NCBI GenBank assembly: GCA_002007465.1
Contig: LNAC01000376.1
Coordinates: 432,343 to 496,342, forward strand
Direction: 5' to 3'
DNA: 64,000 bases
Source of the DNA: Ailurus styani
Taxonomy: Eukaryota > Chordata > Mammalia > Carnivora > Ailuridae
The notes below the pieces were generated by a model that worked only from the letters and a program-made list of their open reading frames with translations, did not search any database and was not told where the DNA came from. Both the position numbers and the translations under genes were made by a program. This document shows positions 34,701 to 47,800 of the stretch, piece after piece (within the stretch, counting starts at the first letter, position 1; every line of letters starts with the position of its first letter).

Positions 34701-37700
34701 AGTGACAGTTCTTGAACGTGTCAATACGTGGCCCTGTACTCAGCAGTCTACAGCAGCTGTGGACAGGGGGAAATGAAGACCATCTCCAACCTACTGAGCT
34801 GAGTAAGTCAAAGTTAAGAGAGCTTCTACTGTGAGAGCCAAAACAAAGCAAAAACAAAAACAAGCGCCCCCCCCAAAACCATACTCCACAAAGTCTGATA
34901 TATAGTTGGATGTTTTCATATGATAGATATATAAAAATGGCATATGGAATTTACTTTAAAAGTGAGAACTCTGGTATTCCGATACGTGATTCCCTATTTT
35001 TACAGATACTTCTGATGATTAGCACAACATCAATCTAGGAAGCTTTATAATTAAGACCCATCAATACAAAATGTTCACAGTAAATGACTAGAACAAGATA
35101 AATCCAGAGTAACCACACAGAGCAGTCTAAATGACAAGAACTTAATGATGGAATTGCCAAAGTAAAACTACTTTTGATCCCCCAAATCTATGACCATGGG
35201 GTGGAGGGATCTCTTGAGTAGAATTATAATAGATAAAAACTATCTCTTAAATCTGTAAAACCAAAAATGATGGCTATTTAGCAGCTTAAAACACACTATT
35301 ACTTATGGTTTACCAAATAATCAAGTCTATACCTCTAGATTGAAGGAGGTCAACTTCTTTCAGTGTACAGTCAACATTTATCTGGAGTTGTCTGTTCATG
35401 CTTCTCAATCTTGTCATTTCCTCAGGCTAGTAAGAAAGGACCCAAAATAGCAATTGTGGGAAAGTCATTATCAAGCCCAACATTTAAGAACTGCTATTCA
35501 TATTAATAGTTCTGATTGGTTATTACCAACAATATGGCCTTAGTCCACAAGAGGGCATGTTTAAGAAGTCCTACATGTTTACGGGAACAGGTAAAATGGG
35601 GACATCAGTATGGCCTCATAAACACACAGTCTGCATAAAATGTGGCAAGCTACAGTACTAGACTATGTTTTATCACAAAATACCATTTTAATCACAGAGC
35701 ACGAAAAATCATTTACTTCTATGTTTTCATGGTAAGGGAAACTAGGAGAATCAATCTGTAAAACAAGCTATGTCCATGATTTTAGGGTTGTCCAAGGCTT
35801 GAAAAAATAACAATACTAAGTGTCAGGCACTGTGTTTACCAGAGGTCTCATTCTTTCCTCAAAACATCTTTCAAGGCAAGTACTAATATCATTGCTAATT
35901 TCTACATGAGGAAGCTGATGCATGCATCCACAGTGCATCTCATTTCCCCAAGGTTATAAAACATAGTGATTGGTAGAACCAGGATTTAGATCAAAGGAAG
36001 CAATCTATTTATTACATGACAATTTCACAAATGGATCCCATTCTTCCTCAACTTCAAGCCCAGTTTACCTATTCTTAGGCCTTTTAGGGGCATACATGAG
36101 ACACTGAAATGTACAGAATGCCTTATTCTTCATTTAAAGTTTTTTGGAAGCCTTTACATCCCCTGACCTTAACATCCCCTGACCTTCTAGATTTACTATT
36201 TATATACACACAGTAACCAACAAAATTTAGAGCTTGAATTCCAGAGGCATGGATATTGAAGCTTTCACCACAGCCCAGATATTAACTCAGTTACTAATGC
36301 GCTTTCAACTACATGAAGTGAAAGATAAATATCTGCTATGACAGAATAAAATCCTCTTCTGTTAAAAAAAAAAACACCTGTATTTTTCTACAAACTATGT
36401 TAATATAAGAGCAAAGAAAATGGAGCAAATAGGTTCTTAGTTCACAATAATGCAAGCTCTTATGCTGTTAGGACATGTTATCAGAGTAACTGGGACTGCC
36501 CCTTGCATTAGCAAGTATGAAACATTTAAAATACATGATAGAATACAGTAAGAGCTACAATCTCTTAGAATGCTATGGGAACACAAGTCATTTAGAAATA
36601 CTTATTAGGGATTGCTTTCCTTCTCCCTATCTGCAAAAGTATGGGACATTACCAAGTAAAATGTTTATACCTTGTCTACCAGGCAATATTAAAAGGGTTT
36701 AAAATATACCGGAGCATTTATACTAAAAATAAAGCACTCATCCAGGGGTTTCAAAGACTGCTATTGTCTTCCTAGGAGTATGTAAAAGAACCCATTCTTT
36801 GTAGAATCATAACGGAAAAATTCAGGACCTAACGCAGTTGCTTCTTCCTACGTATGGGGGGAGGGGGGATGTTTTAGCCACAGTGGTCATAAAGAGTGAA
36901 GCTCCATAACGTAGTATGGAAGTCCTGTGATACACTTCAGAGGCTACAACACATACGCTTACAACAAGAGATCTAGTCAACAAGGCCATTTCCAAAGACA
37001 GGAGAACCACTGGAATTCACTAAAAGAATAGTTTACCTGTAAGATTCTTATGTCCTTTTGCATAGTTTCTGATTAAACCAAGGTTAAAAAAGAATCTGAA
37101 GAGTCAGTGCCATTTGCCAAAAAGTACACTGTCTTTTCAGGGAGAAGGGGTTTCAAGACTGGCTGTAATTTAGAGCTGTTTGTAAAAGATCGGACATTTC
37201 AAAGTAAAAAATTCTAAGTATTTTTCAAAAAGGTGGCAAAACTACCTTAATTCAACTGAGCACTTGAAGAAGTTGTATCACAGAGACCCAGTCAAACACC
37301 ACCCTTGTTCGGTGGCCTGGCCCTAATTAGGCACCCGAGACTAACAAATGTGGATTATTCCAGAAAGCCACTTAGAACAAGACAAACGACAGGAAAAACT
37401 TGACTAAGGGGGTAACTGGCATCTCTCAGCTCCATTCAACCTTATTTATCTTTCAAGGTGTAACTTAAATTTCCCTCTCTGCCATGAAACTGTCTCATCC
37501 TTGAACCCTATCAGCAAGAAGCTAACATTTCTGTCTCAAAACACTGAAAGTACTTAATATCCTTACCATTTAACTGGCCAACACTTCTGATTTAATGTCA
37601 ATTTACACGATCTTTTCTCTCTCACACACAGACGCATATAGGTTTACAGACACACATCTATCCTTTCACATAAAGATCTCTTTATGAGATGACCTCTTCG

Positions 37701-38799
37701 ACAGCACTCAACACAGTGCTTTGCGAACAGCAGATTATAGCCATCTTGCACTTCTGCCCTCCTTAGAGTATTTCACTGGTGCTCTAAACTTCTACAGCTG
37801 GTAACGAATGTGCTTTCAGTCTCATGAGGCACAGACATTTTTTAATACACTGCTTGATAAGAAATGTGAGAACCTGAAGGTAGAAATATGTGCTTCATAA
37901 CAAACAGTCCATTCTCTATCATGCAATCCTATATGTGAGTGGGACAAAGATAAAAGACAGCCATTTTACTGAGCGCCTAACTCCATGCCAGGTACTTTAC
38001 ATATATTGTTTTTATCTTGACAACAATATTAAAATATACTTAATAGAATTCCCTTTTATAGATTGCACATAAGTTAGATACAGTCAGCGATTGCCAGAAC
38101 TGTTCTGCCTCCAGAGCCTATGTGGGCACACTTTTCCTTTTTTATAAGATTTATTTATTTTAGAGAGGGCAAGTGAGAGAGATTGGGTGAGAGGGAAAGG
38201 AAGGGAGATAATCTCTAGCACACTTCTCTCAAAGCATGGAGCCCGATGTGGGGCTTGATCCCATGACCCTGAGATCATGACTGGAGCAGAAATGAAGAGT
38301 CAGCTGCTTCACTGACTGAGCCACCTGGGCGCCCCTTATGTGGGCATTCTTTACAACCATGTCATGGTGCCTTCAATGTGCCTCTATCAACAAAAGGGAA
38401 TTCTGACAAAATGCTTTACTTCTGGATTAATTTCCTACATAATATACCTTATGTTATACATATTCCTAAAGTTAAACTGAAATTTTGCAAAATGGTTGGG
38501 GGGGGTGTGTATCTCAAGCAGGTTTTTCCACTGTTGTCCAACCAACAGTGGTAAGAATACTATTTGCTGGGGACTGCATAAATTCTGTATAATATATAAT
38601 CCCATGAGATGGGCACTCACAGATATTATAGGTAAGAAAATAAGCAGAGGGCGCCTGGGTGGCTCAGTGGGTTAAAGCCGCTGCCTTCGGCTCGGGTCAT
38701 GATCTCAGGGTCCTGGGATCGAGCCCCGCATCGGGCTCTCTGCTCAGCAGGGAGCCTGCTTCCTCCTCTCTCTCTGCCTGCCTCTCTGCCTACTTGTAA

Positions 38800-38830
<31 letters not shown>

Positions 38831-41800
38831 CAAATAAATAAAATCTTAAAAAAAAAAAAAGAAAAAAGAAAATAAGCAGAGAAAGTTACTTCTCCAAGGA
38901 TATATGAGTGACAGGTAAGTAGCAGGAGGAAGACTCAAATTCACCTGAATAGAGAGGCACTGTCTGAACCTCCATGTAGAATTGTCCCTCAGCCATGTAT
39001 TGCTAATAATCCTTTACTTCACTCTAGGCCTGGCAGCAGAAACACAAGGGAATCAAACAAATTTCTCATCTCTCAAATATTATCACCCATATGGGCTACC
39101 AATTTCTGAAGCTGGGTGATGGCTACACAGGGGGTTCATTTCTACTCTTCTGTTTTTCTTTTTTTAAGTAACTCATCAATAAAAATGCTCATCTAGGGCG
39201 CCTGGGTGGCTCAGTGGGTTAAAGCCTCTGCTTTCGGCTCAGGTCATGATCTCATCTCTCAAATATTATCACCCATATGGGCTACCAATTTCTGAAGCTG
39301 GGTGACTTCCCCCTCTCTCTCTCTGCCTGCCTCTCTGCCTCCTTGTGATCTCTCTCCCTCTGTGAAATAAATAAATAAATCTTTTTTAAAAAATGCTCAT
39401 CTAAAATCTGGATTTTTTTGAAGCACTAATCTATGTTACCTTGGACAGTTTTCTACCAATAGGGCTCATTTCAGCAGGAATTACCACACAGCAAGAGGTG
39501 ACTAAACAAAACCTATTTGGTTAAGTTAGGGAAAATGACTTTTATGCTAACAAAATCTGTTCATGCTTCATAAGTACCTAAAAGACTCCGAAGTCCCCAA
39601 CCACCAGGGTAGATTCCTATGTGGGTTATATTCTTCAATACACTACCCCAATTGGAGAATTCAGTTAAGATTGCAAGTGGAGAAAACAATGAGAAATTTA
39701 TTACTGTTCAGTTAAAGAGAGCTTTGTAATTTTCTAAGTGCTTTAAGTAAAACCCGCCCTTCTTTCTTCTAATATTGACTATACTTAGGAATTTCATCAA
39801 TACTAGAAAAAATTTCATTAAATTACTAAATATGCCTATCAATAATTTCCTTCTGAAAAATTCCACTGGGTCCCCATTACCAGCAGAATGAAGTTCAAAC
39901 ACCTCACCCTCAAGGTCTAAACTGCAATTGACAGATGCACGTTAACCTGTTAAGACACCAGAAATCTGGGCGCGTGGGTGGCTCAGTGGGTTAAAGCCTC
40001 TGCTTTCGGCTCAGGTCATGATCTCAGGGTCCTGGGATCGAGGCCCGCGTCAGGCTCTCTGCTCAGCAGGGAGCCTGCTTCCCCCTCTCTCTCTGCCTGC
40101 CTCTCTGCCTCCTTGTGATCTCTCTCCCTCTGTGAAATAAATAAATAAAATCTTTAAAAAAAAATTAAAAAAAATTAAAAAAAAAAAAGACACCAGAAAT
40201 CTCAGCTCAAGTGTAAGACCTGTATTTCCTGCCTCCTGAAAGTCTGTCTGTCTTAACGTCACACCTTTGTTACCTCAATATTCTTTTCCCTCCTTTGCTC
40301 TTTTCTTTTCCCTTCTAAAAGCCCTCCCCTTTCCTCTCTGCCTTTACAGCAACACTATACTGTGTAGAACAGTGGGTCCTCACCCTTTTCACCTTCACTC
40401 TATTAACCTTACGAAAATCAGATGAAAACTGTAGACATGCTTCCACACTGCACATAACTTCAGGAGTTCAGACTGCCTTTGAAGCCATGACCCTCCATTA
40501 ACTTAGTTATGAAGGCAGAGCTGCAGACATACTGCTCTTCTCTGAACCTCTAAATGCTGAGAAATTACTCTCCGCTGAAAGAGATCAGGAAAACAAGGAA
40601 TGGCTCCAAGGACAAAGCAGAGTAAGGGGGAAGCCCTGAAGCACACACAGGACTTCTCCATGAAAAGCTTCAGAAGGGCACTCCAGCAGAAGTGCACTGA
40701 GTACATACACAGCCTAGCTGACGTGGGAGTGCTCTCATTACCCGTGAGCATTACCAGCACCTACCACACTGAATTCTAATTATCTGTCCACGGGTCTATT
40801 TCTCTCACGAGCAGGTATGCACTCAGCACCTAGCACAGGACCACGTTCATAAACTCAACAAGGGCTGTTGCGCAAGTGAACGTCGGATCACAGAAAGCTT
40901 GTATTGTCACAAGATTCTAGGAGACCAACGTTTTTTAGAACTCATAAACAGTACTTAAAATGTTAAGAATATAGTATCCGAATCTTTCCATTAGGGCAGT
41001 TACCATCAGGACCGCTGTCAATACTGGTACCGTAGTTCCTACCAGTATTTACACTTAACAAAATTGCTCTGCCTTAAAATGCTCTACAGTGTACACTTTG
41101 CCAGATTCATACTGATACTGTTCTAATGCATTTGAATCAACGTACTTAATAACTTTTAAATCTTTGGAATTTATATGCATATTATATGCTTAAAAGAAAA
41201 AAATGGACACATGAGAAAAATATAAAATGCTTGGGCAGGGTGTACTTTTCTATTTTGACAGAGTGCAATTCATAGTAAGTGAGATGCCATACCTTCGTTA
41301 TAACTGTCAGTCATTTGAAAATACTGATGAACCTACAGAATTCATACATGTGAGAAGAAATAGAAGCATCGGATTATTCTGAAGAGAACAACTGAAGGCA
41401 AAAGTCTCTCATCCATTGTTTAAAAAAGGAAAAGGCCCTGCCAGGAACAGAACGTGAAAGAAAAACACATGCCCCGAACAGCCATCATCCCCCTCTTCCT
41501 GGCCACAGAGGCCAAGAGAGGACTTACCGTGGGGATCGCAGTGGTGCAGCTGACCCTTCGGAGCCGTCTCTGCATCAGATCATGCTCCATACCGTTAACT
41601 TCCGCCTTCAACCGCTCTAGCTCCTCTTTCTCAAGTTTCAACTGCTTTGCTAACCTCTCCATCCTTGCTCGCTGATGTAACAGCAAGGCTATAGTGTTAC
41701 AGATAGAGTCATTGCAGAGGGTAACATTGAACAAGTGGGAAATTTCTATATGCACTGCTAATGCATAACATACTCAAAAGAAACCCTGTCTTCCATTTTG

Positions 41801-44800
41801 AGTTGGCATTTACTCTTGTGTCTTGCTAATGCTATTTGGCTTTAATTTGGCTCTCGGAACTGCTGCCAACATGACATCATCCCTACGTCCCTCTTGCTGT
41901 ATTGACCTGCATTTCCCTAAGATTGTCTTTTTAACTATACCTGTGTGGGTTTTAAACAGGTTCAATACCAGACATATCGAACTATAATCATAATTACTAC
42001 TCTCATATAATGAAAGAATATTAAATTCTCAGATACCTTGAAATCTGGACAGACTTTTAAAAAATTCTGTCCTCCCTTTAGTTAGGTCCACTATTAACTA
42101 ATCCAACATTAGTCTTCATCACCAATCCCACTTATAAATATATACCACTTATAAATATTACACCCTCTAGGCCAATCTCATTAGAAAAGATACAAATTCT
42201 TTAACCTTGATAAACATTAGCCCACCCATTATGAATCTCCTTTTGCAACTCTGTAGTTTGTTTTCTGACAGTATGAATTTCACTTGTCTATGTTTTTGTC
42301 CCAATGAATGTTCTTCCTAAAAACAGCCTTATTAGGTCACTATTTTCAAATTTTAAAACAAAGCCTATAGAGAACTCTGAAGCACTGACCCTATTTTTGG
42401 TAGCAGTGCTACTGCGAAATAGGTAATAAATAGGGGACCTGGGTGGCTCAGTGGGTTAAAGCCGCTGCCTTCGGCTCAGGTCATGATCCCAGGGTCCTGG
42501 GATCGAGGCCCACATCCGGCTCTCTGCTCAGCAGGGAGCCTGCTTCCTCCTCTCTCTCTGCCTGCCTCTCTGCCTACTTGTAATCTCTCTCTCTGTGTCA
42601 AATGAATAAATAAAATCTTTAAAAAAAAATAGGTAATAAATACTAACCATTCCATTAAAACTAAACAGCTAATATAATTTTATTTTGAAAAGCCACCTCA
42701 CCACAAAGATTAAATTTCATAAAAGGGCTAAAATTACCTTGCGTATAGGCATAGTCATCTGATCCAGAACTAGAACTCCTCTGGTATTTATGGCTTCCCT
42801 TTTCTCCCCCAGAGCCTGGTACCACTGAAATGGGCTGAATAGGTTCTGGGGCTGCAGAACGTTCTTCTTGGTCCACTAAATTTAAAAGATTTTCAGTCGT
42901 TGCTCTACCTACGGTAATTTTAAAAACTGTAGTTGGGTTTGGTATCACTCGAGGAGATGGTGATGGAGCACATGAAGGTCCAGTTGGCTGCGTATATGTA
43001 ATATACACAGGATTAACATTAAATGGAGGTTTTGGTTGACTGGCTATTCCTCTTGAAGGAGAACTGGAAGGTGGTGTGGTGGCTGTGTACAGTGAGTGCT
43101 GATTCCGTGGAGACGGCTGATTACTGATAGGCGAAGGACTCCTGTTCATTGCTGTCCCAGGTCTTTGAGAAGGTTCAACTGTAATTTCTATCTTCTTCAT
43201 GGATCCTTTGGGTAAGCTAGATGTTGTGTACGGGAGATAGGCTACTGAATGGCTTCCCTGTTTCTGATAGCTCGGAGGCCCTTGCTGATATGGATGGGGT
43301 GGAGTAGCTGAAGGACTAGGTGGCATAAAGACGTGGGAACTGGGGTGGCCCAACTGGGAAGGCTGCACCTGATGCTGTGGAGAGCTGAAGGGGGAAGGGC
43401 ACTGAGAAGGAGGTGGCGAGTGGTAGGCGGGTTGAGGAATCTGCTGCTGTTTGGGAGAATACTGAGAAGGCTGATAGTTCTGTTGATGTGGGTAAACAGG
43501 TAAAGGACGTTGGCTATAATGAGGCACTGGGCCCTGCGGTGAGGACTGCCATGGTGTAGTCTGAGGAGTCTGTCTTCCCGATGAACTCTGAGATGTCTGT
43601 CTAATATAAATAGAACCAGGAGACCCATAGAGATTGCTTGGAATTTGTGGAAGAATTTGTAAAGCTCTTGGTACAGTCTGTCCAGAAGGAAGGTTCTGGG
43701 ACACTGTAACAGTAATCGGATTTGTACTATACCGAGGTATGTGCATGTACGAAGGAGGTGGTGGCGGCGAAGGCCCTTGCATAGCAGACGGATTCATTCC
43801 TGTGGGCATGGAAGATGGCTGCTGAGGTGGCTGTGAAGGAGGAGTAGCTGCACTTCTGTTCTGTTCATTCATAAAAAATGGATTGTAGTTCGGAGTAGCA
43901 GCCACAACAGCTGGAGCGGAGTGTGGTTCCTGAACTAAACATATCAGCTGTTTACTTGCTGCGTGCTGTGGATCGATATGTCCATCACTTGAGCTGTGTA
44001 CCAGTGTTCGACCCCCATTAAGTTGTGCCCCATCTCCTGGGTGGTAGCTACTAGGAGAATGGATACCCAGATTAATATGCAAAAGGCGGTTTCTATTCAT
44101 CCTATTGTCATCTGGACTGTGGTATTCCATATATAAGTATTTGCTACTCTCCTGGGAGAGGGCTCGGCAACAGGCTTCAAGATTGTTGTTGTTCTAGGGG
44201 AGAAAAGTGGTAACGTTAACACTGACAAAATGAACAAATCCTAACAGAAGTCAAGCTTTGCAGGTTATGCAAATACGACTGTCATAAAATAAGCAGAGAA
44301 TGGCATTTTAAGCACAAACAGCTTCAGAGTCATCTCCCCTGACAAGGAGATCCCAAATAACTCACATTGTCTCACAGGCATTTAGTTCCTATGACTAGTA
44401 CTCCCGCTACTGCTACAGAAATGGAAAGCACCCGCTAATGAACACTGTGACTCAACTCCACATTTTCTAAGTCCAAACCCAGGACTCATTTTAGGTCTGA
44501 TGCATCTCAACAGATTAACATGTTGGCCAATCTTGGAGTCACCACAACTGCTCTAACACACCAGTTTAAACCGGAAAACATGAAAATAACCATGCTTTTA
44601 GTTTTCAAAAGGCACTGAAACCACAAAAGGAGAAAAAATCATAATAAAATTCCTAGAGTCAAAACGATAAAAACTCTAAAGCAGTCTTTTCTTTTACCCA
44701 AATTTATCCCTATATAGCTTCAACTATCATTAGGAGAGATTAAGCTAACCAAAGAAATCAGTAAAAAACGAGTACAGGGGGTCACCTGGGTGGCTCAGTG

Positions 44801-47800
44801 GGTTAAAGCCTCTGCCTTCGGCTCAGGTCATGATCTCAGGGTCCTGGGATCGAGCCCCGCATCGGGCTCCCTGCTTGGCAGGGAGCCTGCTTCCTCCTCT
44901 CTCTCTGCCTGCCTCTCTGCCTACTTGTAATCTCTCTCTCTTTCTCTGTCAAATAAATAAATAAAATCTTAAAAAAAAAAAAAGTACAGGTTTTGAACTA
45001 TGGTTCCACAACTGTCAAGTTAATAAGGCTATTTAACAGAAAACCAGGTCTCAACTGCCTTAATGAAATTCATTCACACTCCCATAGTCACAACATTTTT
45101 TACCCACTGAAAAGAAGCTTGGTCAACTTTCACAATCACTGTAGGATCTGAATTACATGCAAAGATGGTAATACCAAAGTAACATTTTAGACACTCCAAC
45201 AATAATTTAACTAATGAAAGAGGTTCCTCTTTTTTTAATTTGAAAATATTATAAGGTAGTTTTCTATTAAAATACAAAATTCTGAACTATTTTATTAGCC
45301 TAAAGCACTATTATCCATTGCCTTTGGAACAGTAAAATTTCTCAATTTCTGTGACTTTCTCTGTAGTTCATAAATACACAGATATGCACAAACATACCTA
45401 CTACTGCATACTGATTTTAGGAAAAAGCACATTTTATACAAAAATGAAAGGAAACACTTTTACTTCTACTGAGAAGCAAATAAGGTTAAACCTAAAACAG
45501 AACATACAATGCTGTAATTTTAGAGCTGAAAGAACTTTAAGGGCTCATCTATTCCAACTCAACTCACTTACAGATGAGGAAAGAGATGCATGACTTGAGA
45601 ACAAACACTTAACTAGTTAACAGGAGAGCCAGTTCTAGATTCTCAGTCTCCTGAAGCCCACTGCTCTTTCGACTCTAACACAGTAATTTCAAGGGAGAGG
45701 ATGTTAGGTCAAAAGTAAATTACATACTAAAGCTTTATGAAGTAAACAAAGATTCAGTTAAACCTCTGCAAAATGAATTCTCAGAAATTTGAAAAACTGG
45801 CTTCATCAAGACTCCATACATAACTTGTATCTGTTTCCTTATATAAAGCTGTGATACTAAAATTCTGAGCCACAGAGAAAAGTAATGGTCGAAATTTAAG
45901 AGGAAAATTATTTTTTTTTTAAAGATTTTATTTATTTATTTGACACAGAGAGAGATTACAAGTAGGCAGAGAGGCAAGCAGAGAGACAGGGAGAGGAGGA
46001 AGCAGGCTCCCTGCTGAGCAGGGAGCCCGATGCGGGCCTCGATCCCAGGACCCTGAGATCATGACCTGAGCCGAAGGCAGAGGCTTTAACCCACTGAGCC
46101 ACCCAGGCGCCCATGGAAAATTATTGTAACTCAGAGAAGGGCCTTTTTTTAAAAATCCTAAAAATCATTGTGATTGGGTGCCTGGGTGGCTCAGTCAGTT
46201 AAGCCGCTGCCTTCGGCTCAGGTCATGATCCCAGTATCCCGGGATCGAGTCCCGCATCCAGCTCCCTGTTCGGCAAAGAGCCTGCTTCTCCCTCTCCCTC
46301 TGCCTGCCACTCTGCCTACTTGTACTCTCTCTCTCTCTCTCTCTCTCTCTGTCAAATAAATAAATAAAATCTTTAAAAAAAAATTGTGATCAAGGAAGAG
46401 AAGCTAGGTATTAAGCAAATTTGGATCCAAAGGATTCAAACTGATTGCCTACTAGAAAACGTCACTGACAGGTAGCTGAAAGAAAAGAACATGAAAAGTA
46501 AAAATAAAGTCTGTCATGGGCACCTGGGTGGCTCAGTGGGTTAAAGCCTCTGCCTTCGGCTCAGGTCATGATCTCATCAGGATCCCTGCTCAGCGGGGAG
46601 CCTGCTTCCTCCTCTCTCTGCCTGCCTCTCTACTTGTGATCTGATCTCTCTCTAATAAATAAAATCTTTTAAAAAATAAATAAAAAATAAAGTATGTCTG
46701 CAAATGGACTAAAAGGAGAACAAAAATTAGCCAGTTTTTTTTTAAAGATTTTTTTATTTATTCATTTGACACAGAGAGAGAGATTACAAGTAGGCAGAGA
46801 GGCAGGCAGAGAGAGAGGAGAGAGGAGGAAGCAGGCTCCCTGCTGAGCAGAGAGCCCGATGTGGGCCTCGATCCCAGGACCCTGGGATCATGACCTGAGC
46901 CGAAGGCAGCGGCTTTAACCCACTGAGCCACCCAGGCGCCCGAAAAAAATTAGCCAGTTTTATACGAAACCTAAAGCAGTCATGGATACTTCACTATTTG
47001 ACATGGGGATTAACGCTGCTGAAATTTCATGTTTTCTACAGTGAATTAGGGAGCCTGAACAGTATCCTCACAAGAGGACCCAAATTCACAATGACACAAA
47101 GTCAGTTTGTCAGCCTAATTAAATGCATGTCTACAGTGACAAGTAAATTTTCCTATGAAGAAAAAATTTAAACCAGCAGTACAAGATATTTCAGTATTAT
47201 TTTTACAAAATCGTTTTTAAAAGAATACTACCGAAACAGATTCAAATGTGATCTTTAACCTGCAGAATGCCTTCAAAAGAAAAAAATGGATATAAAATTT
47301 ATCAAATAGTAAATAAAGAAATCAAAATTACTTAGTTGGATAAAGACATGAGAATTATTTTCTCTCTTTTTTTTTTAAGTAGGCTTCATGCCAAATGTGG
47401 GGCTTGAACTCAAGACCCTAAGAGCAAGAGTTGGATGTTCTATGGACTGAGCCAGCCAGGTGCCCCAAGAGGTCAGAATTAAAACAAACAAACAAACAAA
47501 AACCATACATAAGCTCTTGAAAAGACCTAGGCAAAAAAGCATCATAACTCCTAAAAAGTGACCCTAAATTGAGAGATGATAGCTGGGAGAGAGAGGCTTT
47601 AAGGCTTGTATATTAAATGTAAACTACTGAGTCTTTAAATGCAAACAGCAGAACTTTTCAGAGCCATTCAGAGGTAAATATCCATACCAATCAACTCTAT
47701 TAATCCCAAAGGAACACAGAAGAGGAAGACTTGGGTCACTGTAAATTAACAATAAATGTTCATTAGGCTGAATTAAAGTTCATTCCTTCAGTTTAGTGTG

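Noticed and set aside
38801..38827. Regularly spaced repeats resembling an array
   Set aside because: Simple (TC)n expansion inside a SINE; no spacer-repeat structure, and CRISPR is not expected in a mammal.
41528..41755. Longer reading of coding exon 3 upstream to 41755
   Set aside because: The in-frame extension is intronic; the AG at 41689-41690 restores the conserved TAB3 junction (YTQ-ALLLHQR).
43242..43825. Alternative-frame open stretches within the large TAB3 exon
   Set aside because: Shadows of the biased Pro/Ser/Gln coding sequence in the true frame.
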